Below the pieces are notes generated by a model. It did no database searches. It was given only the letters and a program-made list of their open reading frames with translations, and was not told where the DNA came from. Shown in pieces: positions 37,001 through 47,355 of a stretch of DNA of 64,000 nt; position 1 is the first letter of the stretch, and the number at the start of each line of letters is the position of its first letter. Made by a program: the position numbers and the translations under genes. Origin of the DNA: Paralichthys olivaceus (Eukaryota > Chordata > Actinopteri > Pleuronectiformes > Paralichthyidae); the NCBI RefSeq assembly GCF_024713975.1, contig NC_091105.1, positions 24,387,439-24,451,438 on the forward strand. The letters are read 5' to 3'.

Positions 37001-40000
37001 TCTCCTGTGCAATATTGGTCAGAGGCATCTCTTCCACCGCCCTCCCCCCACCTGTTTTATTTGCAGAGGTTTTATTATGAGCTATTTTTTCTTTTGTTTT
37101 TCTTATGTTCTGCCATCTCTTAATTTCATCGGCTATATGATGATCACAGTTCTTCCAAGCTCCCTGTTTGCGTATTGCCATGGTCCTCCTCTGCACGGAT
37201 CTCCCCCTGGATCAGCCGATGTTTCTCTCCCCTGGGATTTGTCGTACCGAGGTCTAATGAGGCAGCTAAGTCCGGTTCGTCCTGCTGCCACCATGCCCAC
37301 CACGATGTGATGTCTCAGCCTTGCTTCTGCCTGATAGACTGCCTCCTGCACCCTCCCCTTTTTCCCAGTTCTGACTGAGATACCTGCAGAGGAGACTCTG
37401 TTGTCAGCTGGTGTCTGTAGAGGAGTATCTCTCTGACTTTGTAGACCATGGATTCCTCATTTAGGCTGGTGAAAGGATACTGCACCTTGTTGGTGTGCCA
37501 GTAAAGGGCAATGCTGTCTAGGCTTTTTGGCAGGCCCAGCCACACTTGGTGATCATAAACTCCAAGCCCTCAACAATGGTCACTGGGACTTTGTATATCA
37601 GCAGCGGCCAGAGTCTCTGCAGTATACCATGATGATAGATCCATAGAGCCAGTTACGGTATATGCAGGCTGACTAGACTGACACTGTTTCTCTCAGGATG
37701 CAGTCAAAGATCTTGCCCAGGCTCTTCACAGGCTTATCAGACCCTGATGGAATCTGGACACCTCCTAAAGAGAAGTGGTACTTATTACATGCTCTTCCCT
37801 TGTTCAGAACCAAGGTTCTGGATTTGGATGGCTGGAAGCTCATCCTAGCCCAAGTTATGACATTCTCCAGTCCTGTAGGAACCATCGGCATCCTGGCACT
37901 GATGCTGTTGTGACCGTCAAGTCATCCATGAAAGCTTTAAACGGGGGTTGACGGATGCCCGACCTGGACAGAAGACCTCTACATCCACTTCTGCTGATTT
38001 CACCAGCATGTTCATTGCCAAGTTAAACAGGGACACTGATATGGAACAACCATTTATGATGCCTTTCTCTAGATCAGTGGTCACCAACCTTTTTAATTCT
38101 AAATGTAAGCCGAGATCTACTACCCCGATATCTTCCAAAAAACCCACACATATGTATTATTTTTGCAATTTCTGTTAAAGGCTCAATGTACGAGCATGAA
38201 TATAGACAAAGAAAGGCAGTAATATAGTAATATCAATTCATATACAACATCTATTCAATGCACATTTAGCTTCTCAGTTCAACAATATTTTCTGCAGAGG
38301 AGCTGCTACTGCAGTACAATGTTTTTACTTATCGGCATTGCCTTGATTATGGGAATAAAAATGACTATTTCCTTGTATAAAAGTAGTCCTGCGTACTCAA
38401 ATAAACAATAACAACTGATCCGCAGAGAAAACGCATGCAGCCAGTGAGCCCAGAGCAGGGATCACCAGTGAAGACTGTCAAGATCGACCAGTCCTTCATG
38501 ATCAATGGGTTGGCGACCACTGTTCTCGACGATGCCATTACAGAGAGTGCATTGTCTTCTAAAAAATGGGCTGACCACTGTAGATGTCAGAGGTCTGTTT
38601 CTCCTTACCTTCCCTCGGCATAGGAAAGCCATTAATGTGCACCATTGCTCCTGCCCGCCCCCTCCTCCTCCCACCACAGGAGCCTTCTCATGGGCCAGCA
38701 GGCTGACGAAACGGGCTGCCTGTCGAGGAGTCTCCAGCAGCCGCCCCACCCGGAGGACATGTACATAGGAACACACTGGTCGGTTGACGCCATTCTCATC
38801 CTGCATAATTCACAGACACACAAAGAGAGTTCAGGATAAACTGGTTAGTCTCGCCCCAAACCACTAACATACTAAACCTGTGAAAACTGCAATTAATTTG
38901 CTATTTTTTAGAAACTATCTCATAAGTGTGTGGACATACATGACATGTACATGTCCTCAAAAATTAGCAAATTATGTGAAAATTAATTATTAATTTCAGT
39001 CAAACATGTGACTTAGATGAACCTGCGCAAATATCTTGACCATTTTGGATTGGTGCGACGGTCGTATCTCAAGGAACTCCCTCCACCACTGTTTGGCATA
39101 AACCAGGAAGAGCCTCTCCTTCTCTGCTGTCCTCTTTCTTTCCAGGGATTGCTGGATGAGAAACACACAGTCACATGATGCAGTAAATATAGACCTTTTA
39201 CAATGTAGCCTTTATATCCAATCTCAGCAATATTAAAGGCCTTCAGTTGTATTCATTCACTTTGAGTGGCTGATGAGTTTTTCCCTTAACTGCTAAAACC
39301 TGATACAGCTGATGAATAAATAGACAAAGATATAGAGAGACTCCAGTGTGCTGACCTGTGTGCTGATGATATCAGTGCTCAGAGTCTCTGTGAGAGGAGG
39401 GTAGAGCTCCAGACTGACTGTAAGAACTCCGGCTGGGACTTTAGATTCACTGCCTGGTGAGAGAGAGACATCCATCCGCACACATACAAAAATCTTGTAT
39501 TGCAAGCATATCAACTTATTACCTCGCAGCTAATACAAAGTATTAATTGTTAATATATTTTACAGCAGTGGCTCCCAGCCTGGGGGCTAGCAGAGAGCAT
39601 GAGGTCACAAGATCATTAACAAGAGGTGAGAGATATAGTCTTTCCTCCTCTAATTTAAGATTATTTAATAATTGATTTTCTCTGATTGATTTTCAATGCT
39701 TATAAAATACTGCAGAATATTGCATCTTCTGGCCTCTAACTCTTTGTAGGCACAGCATATAAACAATAGATTCGAAAATTTGAAATGCATACTGTATTTC
39801 AGGATGGTTTCTCAATGGACACAAGAGATGTCTGAACAAAGTTGATGTACAAATGTATCAACTTCTCTATTAGACCCTATCCCAAATAGAAATTTTAAGG
39901 ACATTTTTCCTCTTATCAACAGTTCTATATTAAATCAGATTAATATACTATATCTCTATCAATCGGCGATGTACCGAAGTCTTATAAGGTAGCAGTACTT

Positions 40001-43000
40001 TAAACCTTTGCATATATTGCCCAGTTTTAGCTAATTAAAGACCAAAATCCTTGAAAAAGCTGCTGCTAACCAGCTGTGTGATTACTAAGACAGTAATGGT
40101 TTGTTGGAAAATGTTCAGTCATGATTTAGAATCTATCACAGCACAGAAACAGCACTATTAAAAGTTACTAATAATAACAAATAAACTCATGAACTTCTCT
40201 CGATACTCGTCCTGCTGTATCTTAGTGCTGCTTTAAACACCACAGATCATAAGATTCTGTTACAGAGATTGGATCAACATGTAGATTCCATAGACTGTTT
40301 GCTTTAAATGTGCTTCCTTTAAGCAACATAATCAGACAGCACCACATTTCCATTGTTACACAGATGACACCTAGCTGTACATATCTATGAAGCCAGATGA
40401 ATCAAATCACTTAGTTAAACTTCAGGAATGTCTTAAAGACATTGCAGCGACGATGGCCCATAACTTTTTACTTCCAAATTCAGACTAAGTCTGGTATGCA
40501 AGGGTTTTCTTCCAGTTACTGAGGGTGTTTTTTCTCTCCACAGTCGCCAAAGTGCTGGCTCGCTGTGGGTAACGTTGGGTTTCTCTAGAGATAACAGCCG
40601 GTTACTTTTTATTACAGTGATTTTAAAGATGCATTATACAATTGTGTGTAAAAAGCTACATTCACATACACAATCATTAGCAGTAGAATCAGTGAAATTT
40701 AATGGTCTCCGTGAAGAGGAAATTGTTTTCTTTGTTATCACTTCACATTTAGGTTCATTCCAGTTAGGTTAGCTTATTGTTAAGAAATGAAGAACAGGAT
40801 CTATTTTGAGGGAGGAGACAGACTTCTTTGTTTCAAATAAAATTTTAAATGTAAGGAGTTTTCATTTCTGATAATGTTATTTTACTATTATGGTTGAATT
40901 TTTTATGTCTTATTTGTCCATGTGTGCTAGAATCTTAATTATTCTTAGCTCTTAGCTATAGATATGATGCGCCAGAAAAATGTATACATTTTTGTATATA
41001 TTATCAATCCTGCATTCACTGCAGCATATTTTTTCCTCACCAACTCCCATCAGCTCTATAGCAAAGCAGGTCTTTCCACTGGGTGAGCTGAGGACTGTCC
41101 TCCAGTCCAGGAAGTAGGATGAGACCAGCGTTGTCTCACTGGTGGTGTCCATTTTGATCAGCACCAAGTGAACCGGGTCACTCACAGACAACAAGGCAGT
41201 TGCATCTGCCATTTTATTGCTTTCTCCTGCAAAATCAAAAGCAATGACATGCATAACTGGGTTTAAAGCAGTAGTCTATGACAACAGTTCATGTCAAACA
41301 AATGTGGGAAAAGTTAAAAACACAGTCCAGATAATATTTGAAGCAACATGATGCAACAGTGTGCAACACATGAAGCTGAATGACATCAACATTGCCAATT
41401 GAAAAGTACCTTTTCCATCTCTATGAATCTCCAAGAGGAAGCCCTCCTCCAGGTTGGGTTCACAGGCACAGGGCACTGGCTTTGAGTGAAACCTCTGATT
41501 GCGGAAGTGAATGTAGAGTGTGAACGTCGAGCACACTTGACCTGGTAAAGGCTCAGGCTCTTGGAGGTGCTCCAGAAAGGCCTTACCACCAAGTACTTGC
41601 AGAAAAAGGTAACACCTTGATGGATCGATATTGTCTAAGAGAAAGAAAAGAATGTCATCACTCATTTTGTACACGTTAACAATGATATTTTATATCTAAC
41701 ACACTCAAAACTGTAGAGTGCAGTGCTCAGCTTTACAATATGTCCTAAAAATCGTACATACAGGGAACAAGAATTACTTTGAGGCAGGAATTTCGATGCA
41801 GTAAAAGCTAGAATCAAAGATACATTTCTAACAGAGTAACCATTGTATCAAAGAAAAAGTTAAACTTATTGTAATAAGTTAAACAACAAAACCCAACATG
41901 GATTCATGTAGAGTATGAATTTAAAAAAAGGTCAATAGATAAATACTGCATATTATATCAGATAGATACTGTTCAGTCATGAGTTACTTTATAATCCCTG
42001 TTTTTCGCTGTTTATGAATTTATAAAATCAGTGTTAGTCATGGCCTTTTTGAGGTTTGGCTAATTATTCCTCTCATTTATATTTTGCACGATTCTTTTTT
42101 TGTCACAAAATCTCTGATTGGATATTCTGAATTTCTACTGTCATAATGTTCAGTATTATTAGAGACTACTATTTGTCATTTGAAGTACTTCTGTGTATTT
42201 GAATTGATGTCCACCAATATTGGGACTTTTAATTAAGCTTTAAAGTAGGATGTCATTTGTTTTGTTCTTTAAGCTCTGAAAAAGGCATGTAAGTACAATA
42301 GAAAATGCCATTGTAAATTGAAGGGGGACAATCATATCTATTTTTGAAACTAATCATAATCAACTACATGCAGCCTTGATATCATTCACATCAAATTTCT
42401 CAAAGAGGTTATTAACACAGATGGTCCCAGTGTTTTTTAATATGTTTTGCATTTTTCAAGAGACATAACCTTGATCCCTAGGTTCTTAAGAATTTTAGGT
42501 AAATCTCTTAACTTTCATTATTATAAAAAAAATGTCTTTTATGTCATAATAACATTTTTGAGAAATTTCCATCAGGTTTAAGAGCAGACATACAGTACAG
42601 AAACTGCCCTCCTCAAAGTAACCAATGACCTTCTTTAATCAGCTGACAGAGGAGAGAGCGCAATTTTAACCCCACTAGACTTAAGTGCAGCCTTTGACAC
42701 TGTAGACCATGCCCATCAAAAACCTGGGTTGGTATCAAGGACACTGCACTTAGTTGGTTTAATTTTTACCTTTTAGAAAGAACCTGCTCAGTCACCATAT
42801 GTAATCAAAATCAGAAAAACTTTGTTGATCCATGGGGGAAATTGTGTTTGATACAATTGCTCCATGAAATATATACAATATGTGCGTTCTGTACATTCAG
42901 TATTTAGTGCAAGCATGGATATGTGCAGATATTTCAGTGCAAGACTGAGACTACCAAAATGCACTCTTTGTTGAGTCTGTTGGCGTCCCCAACCCTCAGC

Positions 43001-46000
43001 CTGCTACCCCAGCACACAACAGCAAACAGGAGAAGACTGGCCACCACAGTCTCATAAAACATCCTCAGCATAGTCCGGCAAATGTTGAAGGACCTCAGTC
43101 TCCTAAGGAAATAGAGGCAGCTCTGGACCTTCTTGTAGAGGGCATCAGTGTTCTTAGCACAATCCAGTTTACAGTCTATGAACACTCCCAGGTATTTAAA
43201 CCTGTCCACGCTGACCCCCTGGATGGAGATAGGGGTCACCGGTGTCCTGACCCTCCTCAGATCCACAACCAGCTCCTTTCTCTTTGTCACGTTGTGCTGC
43301 AGGTAGTTCTGCTCACACCATGTGACAAAGTTACCCACCACAGCCCTGTATTCAGCATCCTCACCCTTGCTGATTCATCCAACTATTGCAGAGCTATCAG
43401 AAAACTCCAACTGGATTTGGCAGGACAGGTCTGGTATAGTGTAGAGCATGAAGAGGAAAGGAGAGAGGACCATCCCCTGTGGGGGCCCTGATGTTACTGA
43501 CCACTCTGTCAGACACAGTGCTGCAAGCGCACATACTGTGGTCTACCATTCAGGTAGTTCACAATCCATAACACAACAGGGGCAGGGGTTTGGAAACAGA
43601 CTGCAGAAGAGTTAGGGGGGGCAGGGGCCACTGTATCAAATCTATTAAAAATAGATTAAATTCATTGGTCATTTCCAAGCTGCCCTCAGTTCCTCTGCCA
43701 CTAGCTGTTCTGAAGCCGTGATGGTCTTCGTTCCACACCAGACCTCCCTCATGTTGTTCTGCTGGAGTTTCCAATCCAGCTTCCTCCTGTTGCTGTCCTC
43801 TGTCTCATTGATCTTGATTTTCAGCTCCCTCTGAATAGTCCTCTGCTCCTCACCTCTGAAAGCCCTCTTCTTCTCGTTGAGGGTGGCTTTGTTGTCTTGT
43901 TACCTACGGCTTGTTATTTGGGTAACAGCAAACTGTCCTTGATGGGACATTGCAGTCCGCAGTTTATATAATCCGTGATGCACTCTGTAAGCCCATCAAT
44001 GTCCTGTCCGCAGGGCTCAAAGAGTACATCCCATTCAGTCACCTCAAAACAGGCCTGCAGTGCCACCTCTGACCATCTCCTCAATGTCTTTGTGATCACA
44101 GGCTGCCTTTTCACCAGAAGCATGTGATCGGATCTCCCCAGAGGGGGGAAGGAGGAAGACCCTTATGCATCCTTACCGTATAGCATACAGCAGGTCCAGG
44201 GTCCTTTCCCCTCTGGTTTTGCAGGTGACTGGGTGAATTTTGTTTTATCCATGTAAACATGATATTTGGACAGAGTCCCACAGCCAACAGTTCAATGTGC
44301 AGGTGACAAATACGGTCCTTGATTGTAATATGACCAAAAAATCAGTCAGCTTGTCCATCTTGTTCCCATGTGATCTCATGTTGTGAGATGAGAGAGGGGA
44401 GATACAGCTTATATCTCCTCTTCTCCACATATCTGTTGTTTAGCGGACCTGGTTCTCTTCCTCCTCCTCACTGATCCTTTTCCTCTGCAACCCCGGTGTG
44501 TTTTTCTCCAAAGTTCAGCCAGGATGTCCGCTTTCCCAGTCGCCAACCTGGCCGGCTTCAGCACCATCAGCTGATCCCTGGAGTAAACAATGTGGTGTTG
44601 CTGAACGACGGTCGAGTTGCAAAACAAAACGCGCAGTTCCACAGAAAAAACAGTCCAAAACTCTACACACAAACATGTTTAGCATACACCCTGGTGCACA
44701 TCCTCTAAAACAAACTTTACCTGTGATGTACCACAAGGTTACATTTTAGGTCCAATTATATTTTCTATTTATATGCTTCCTCTTGGCCAAATCATCCAAC
44801 ACTATAACATCTCCTTTCACTACTATGCAGATGACACAGATATACCTTCCGCTGAGACCTGATGACACTGAAAGCCTAACTGCTGTGTTAGACTATCTTA
44901 ATGATGTCAACAGTTGGATGACAATTCAACAACTCAAAGTCAGAAATAATGTTATTCAACCCACCTAACCCCATCATGCAGATTGAACGCAGCCTTGGTA
45001 CCTGGTCAGTCAGTGTAAAGCCTGTTGCCAGAAACCTAGAAGTTCTGTTTCACCAATCCCTCACTTTCAAACCACAAATTAAAAAAGTAGTTCAGTCCTG
45101 CTTCCTACAAATCAGAACCATCTCTAAAATCAAACCTTTCACACCAAAAATTAATCCATGCTCTCTTCTTCTCTACACTATACTCCTGTAACCCCCTCCT
45201 CTCTGGCATAAGTCAAAGTAATAAGTCACTCTCCCACCTCCAACTAGCTCAGAACACAGCAGCTCGGCTTCTCACTGCTCTTTAAAGGCAAAATCACCCG
45301 ATCCTTCCTTCTCTTAATTGGCTCCTTGTCTGTTTTAGAATAGATTTTAAGATTTTTCTGATCACTTTTATAGCACACCAGGGTTTGACCCCAAGCTACA
45401 TCACAGAACCCCCCTTAGACCCCTTATGTGCCTGCACGCAGCTGTACATCCTCAGGTGGAGCCCTGCTTGCTGTTCCAAAGTCGAGATTGAAAACAAAAG
45501 GTGACAGTGCCTTTACCATCAGGGCCCCTCGGCTTTGAAATGGCCCACCTGAAGAGATAAGGCTCGCAGGGTCAGTGAATTCTTTTAAATCACTTCTTAA
45601 AACCCATTTTTATAGATTTGCTTTCATGTTATACTGGGATTTTTTTTTTCTTTTTACTTTTCTTTTACTTTATTACTTATTTTTATTATCATGTTACTTC
45701 TTTTACGTGTTCAAGTATTAATTTACTTTCTTGCTTTGTTGTCAAAGCACTTTGTAAACTCTGTTTGTAAAAAGTGCTATATAAATAGAGGTTATTATCA
45801 TCATTATTATTATTATAAGTGCCAAAAGCTCAGCTCAAAGAATAAAGTCTGCGCTGTATAACCTTCGAACTCTACAAGTATTTTTGCTTGTATGCTGTTG
45901 ATTTACTTGCATTGGTAAATTACGTTTTTTACATTTCTTCGGCTGAGTGATTTCTTTGTTGACAAAGTCTGGAGCATGCTTGGGAGGAGATCCATTTTTT

Positions 46001-47355
46001 GCATCCATGGGTGCCTCCTATTAAAAAGCAGACACAACAACAGTTAGTGCAGAACAGTAAGCATGTGACCAAAGTCAAATTCAGAAATCTATGCAAATAT
46101 TTGTTTTTGACATACATCTGGAAAATAGGTCTATTTCTCGATCTAATCATGAAGTATTCAAAGCTGCTGGCAAACGGTCATTCTACCTGGTAAAAGTGTA
46201 GGTCCTTCATTACATCATCTATTATACCCCTGTTCTGCAGAGCACTTAGAAAATCGGCCTCAGACAGAGATTGATGTGATTGCCCTTGATCATCCCTCAC
46301 ATTCTCAGCCAGCACCTCGCGGATCTTCCCACGTATACCACTCTGATAACCAAAAAAAACAAACAAAGAAAATACACAGATTTAACACCTCTTTCTCATT
46401 AACGCTGCCTCAACAAAGATCACAAAGAGACATTTCATGGTAACTACAGGCCTTATAATCATCACTTGTTATGATGACATCTGATTAAGATGGACTCCCT
46501 CACTATTGTAAGATAATCATGTAGCTTTGGCTTTCCACATCTTTGCCACCCATTTGTGTGTGTTCCTCATGCTCATCCATCTTCACTGTGTTGGAGGAAG
46601 TGATTGGGAAAATGTAGCATTGCTCTTATATCTTGAAAATCTGCATGAGAGTTGCCCATCAACAATATTTTCAAACACCGTCTTAGATAACTGCATAAAT
46701 AGGTCTGCATCAATGAGTTAAAGCTGTCAGGTAAATACTTAAACATGAAGTTGTGTGATAATACAATCCTATCATCTGCATCATCTTCATTTCAATCTAC
46801 CTACTAATTCTAAAAATGTATCTCTGTCTGTCTGTATGTGGAGCACATATCTTGCAAAATGTGCAACTTATTGGCTTCACACTTGATATGTGTATTCTAA
46901 CTGGTCCAGAGAAGTGCAGTGCCAAGTTTGGTGTGATTTGGACACACGATAAGCACATTCCAAGGTTTAGAACAGGCACTGCACTAGTTTTTGTACAAGT
47001 TCAGACAAACATACACAAAAAAGACTGTGTCAGAGATCAGTCTGTGTAGGCCAGACACACCGGTCCTTTAAAAGTCATTAGTAGGACACAGAAAGTATAG
47101 TGAAGCATAAACTGGTGGTGCTTTGCTGCTGGGGTCTGAAAACAACAAAGGTAATACTAACATATATCCATGATGAATATATCCCTTGTTTAAGTAGTGC
47201 TATCTCACTGTGTGCACACCAGACAATAAGTTAACATACAATCATAATCAATTGAACTAACATGAGTGGAAATAACAGCTTACGCTGCTCACCTTGAGCA
47301 GATGGTTGTGAATGATTTGCTTCAGCTCGGAAACTTTCTCTGGAGGCAGAGACAT
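25067..47355 (-). CDS. cep76: CEP76, centrosomal protein of 76 kDa (13 coding exons)
   Basis: Coding exons in transcript order: 47355-47293, 46342-46187, 46017-45933, 41634-41410, 41226-41041, 39453-39356, 39151-39023, 38800-38609, 31807-31641, 29531-29372, 29136-28963, 26522-26305, 25205-25067. Every junction has GT-AG ends and keeps frame; the sum is 1,992 nt, or 663 codons plus stop, close to the human length of about 659. The protein starts MSLPPEKVSELKQ and ends FACKYRSVL, both like human CEP76. Residues ~100-270 carry the C2-like region (YLFLQVLGGKAFLEHL, then ELMGVG). Residues ~379-430 carry the transglutaminase-like fold with Cys381 (GDCEDH), His412 (HTWVV) and Glu428 (FWESL). CEP76 is known to restrain centriole re-duplication through CP110; whether the fold is catalytic is unsettled. 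The exon 3 donor was placed at 45932-45931 because only that choice joins in frame to NIDPSRCY. The introns hold most of the window's transposons. Confidence 0.96.
25466..25885. mobile_element. TTAA-type MITE downstream of the CEP76 exon 12 acceptor side (intron 12)
   Basis: It starts TTAAAGGGATAGCTTACCC followed by AAATTCACTCATTATCTAAA. The right end contains the inverse of TACTTACCACTCTGCCGATG. The interior (25,640-25,810) matches 51,300-51,500 directly and 51,040-51,110 in inverse orientation, linking it to the larger copy in PTPN2 intron 6. Confidence 0.65.
27480..28185 (+). mobile_element. L2-like LINE 3' end (5'-truncated)
   Basis: Plus-strand frames give KKAQQRMYFLRQLEMKKFNL (27,540-27,600) and, after a frameshift, AEKVIGCNLPSLQDLYTSR and GKMVADPSHPGH (27,720-27,830). 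These are C-terminal motifs of fish L2/CR1-type reverse transcriptase ORFs. The 3' end CTTGGCAATAAAAGCTTTTC then TGATTCTGA is the usual tail of the family. Confidence 0.8.
28500..28745 (+). repeat. Interspersed fish repeat (family also at 60,165)
   Basis: It starts with TTTTATTTGTATAGCCCATA and runs through GAGTAAGGAAAAACTACC to TCCCAGGACGGACAGAAGTG. The last ~70 bp recur in inverse orientation at 60,165-60,240 inside SEH1L intron 4, which shows that it is dispersed. Confidence 0.7.
29940..31400. mobile_element. Long-TIR DNA element in CEP76 intron 9
   Basis: The left arm ~30,040-30,175 and right arm ~31,242-31,372 are inverse copies of each other, sharing GAACACAATAT.TAATACATT and TTATTACATAATGCAGTAGT then TATTACAAAATGCATGGGTT. 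The ~1.07-kb interior holds (TA)n at ~30,345 and (GT)n at ~31,030-31,075, with no coding frame. TTATGTAATAA words continue outward on the left to ~29,950. The family was not recognised. Confidence 0.7.
31562..31626. repeat. (AAT)n microsatellite next to the CEP76 exon 9 donor
   Basis: An interrupted (AAT/GAT)n run of about 60 bp. In transcript sense it starts roughly 15 nt after the exon 9 donor (GT at 31,640-31,639). Confidence 0.9.
33113..35117 (+). mobile_element. hAT-family transposon, internally deleted, with 8-bp target duplication
   Basis: The ends CAGGCCCGCCGACAGG and, inverted, CAGGGCCGCTGACAGG are flanked on both sides by the identical octamer TATACATC (33105-33112 and 35118-35125). 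This is the hAT signature. A plus-strand frame at ~33,430-33,706 gives KKERRKREEEAESLRGSLYK, the N-terminal region of fish hAT transposases. One at ~34,739-34,957 gives GEQAFSKLKLIKNYLRSKMS and LAMLSIEHKLAK, the C-terminal dimerisation region. The DDE core is missing. A 33-bp tandem repeat lies at 34,562-34,660. The element sits in CEP76 intron 8. Confidence 0.88.
34562..34660 (+). repeat. 33-bp minisatellite, three copies
   Basis: Three successive ~33-bp units share GAAGAACAGGCTACCA and differ at a few bases. They lie inside the hAT element and translate to an Arg/Lys/Asn-rich repeat; no function is implied. Confidence 0.8.
36111..36332 (+). repeat. 222-bp direct repeat, copy A
   Basis: Copy A aligns without gaps to 39680-39901, with six substitutions by eye (about 97% identity). 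It lies in CEP76 intron 8; copy B is in intron 5. No terminal repeats or coding frame are visible. Confidence 0.9.
36596..36665 (+). repeat. tRNA-derived SINE 5' fragment
   Basis: GGCTGTGGCTGATGGGTAGA resembles the tRNA A-box region of the fish SINE whose 3' parts are at 19,757, 21,640 and 62,352. The end GAATGGCAAACTGTACTGTA also fits the family. Confidence 0.55.
36900..38073 (-). mobile_element. Degenerate R2/NeSL-like LINE
   Basis: Minus-strand frames, successively frameshifted, give LEKGIINGCSISVSLFNLAM (near 38,070), VITWARMSFQPSKSRTLVL and KPVKSLGKIFDCILRET (37,860-37,680), MWLGLPKSLDSIALYWHTNK (37,545) and QAEARLRHHIVVGMVAAGR (37,345). The order matches a class of fish reverse transcriptase ORFs usually annotated as type-1 R2-like. 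The 5' side is cut by the hAT MITE at 38,075. The element is dead; the clade name is tentative. Confidence 0.7.
38075..38522. mobile_element. hAT/Charlie-like MITE
   Basis: The left end CAGTGGTCACCAACCTTTTT and the inverse of the right end, CAGTGGTCGCCAACCCATTG, are imperfect terminal repeats. The flanking octamers (CTCTAGAT and TTCTCGAC) match at five of eight bases, as a decayed target duplication. The right end is only 86 bp from the CEP76 exon 8 donor boundary. Confidence 0.75.
39680..39901 (+). repeat. 222-bp direct repeat, copy B
   Basis: Same length as copy A at 36111-36332, six mismatches and no gap by eye. It lies in CEP76 intron 5, just before an L2-like LINE relic. Confidence 0.9.
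39930..40490 (+). mobile_element. Highly decayed L2-like LINE relic
   Basis: Broken plus-strand frames give ILEKAAANQLCDYL-like (near 40,050), TALLKVT-like (near 40,150), LSAALNTTDHKILLQRLDQH (near 40,230-40,280, from the usual LSAAFDTVDHxILLxRL) and an HRxDT motif near 40,365 from the RT active-site region YADDT. Stops interrupt every frame. Confidence 0.65.
42555..42805 (+). mobile_element. L2-like LINE, 5' half of an interrupted copy
   Basis: Plus-strand translation in shifting frames gives FEKFPSGLRAD-like, ALLKVTNDLL and LDLSAAFDTVDHAH, then LERTCSVTICN-like near 42,800. It stops abruptly at a LINE in opposite orientation and resumes at 44,712. Confidence 0.75.
42806..44711 (-). mobile_element. 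L2-like LINE inserted in another LINE (minus strand)
   Basis: Minus-strand frames show, from the 5' side, SRDQLMVLKPARLATGKADI and AELWRKTHRGCRGKG (44,580-44,490), a broken NMRSHGNKMDKLTDF (endonuclease start, near 44,380), the linker near 43,740, YLNGRPQYVRLQHCV (near 43,540), and WCEQNYLQHNVTKRKELVVD, FKYLGVFIDCKLDCAKN and LYFLRRLRSFNICRTML (43,320-43,080). The 3' tail with GATCAACAAAGTTTTTCTGA ends at ~42,806. At 1.9 kb it is shorter than a full ~3-kb ORF2, so it is internally deleted. Confidence 0.85.
44712..45830 (+). mobile_element. L2-like LINE, 3' half of the interrupted copy
   Basis: It continues from 42,805: LTCDVPQGYILGPIIFSIYM, ISFHYYADDTD (RT active site YADD), LNDVNSWMTIQQLK, then AQNTAARLLTAL-like and GLTPSYITEPPLDPL, and a noncoding tail. 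Its end AGTGCTATATAAATAGAGGT followed by (ATT)n near 45,800 is a typical LINE 3' terminus. Several stops and frameshifts are present. Confidence 0.82.
46835..46965 (+). repeat. Interspersed repeat (family also at 52,185)
   Basis: TTGGCTTCACACTTGATATG ... CCAAGTTTGGTGTGATTTGG recurs with changes at ~52,195-52,262 in PTPN2 intron 6. It follows a (CTGT)n run at ~46,825 in CEP76 intron 1. Confidence 0.6.

Noticed and set aside
45907..45932. Longer CEP76 exon 3 ending at a second GT at 45906-45905
   Set aside because: It would leave phase 0, which does not join in frame to exon 4; the donor at 45932-45931 does and restores the human-like KKxNID sequence.
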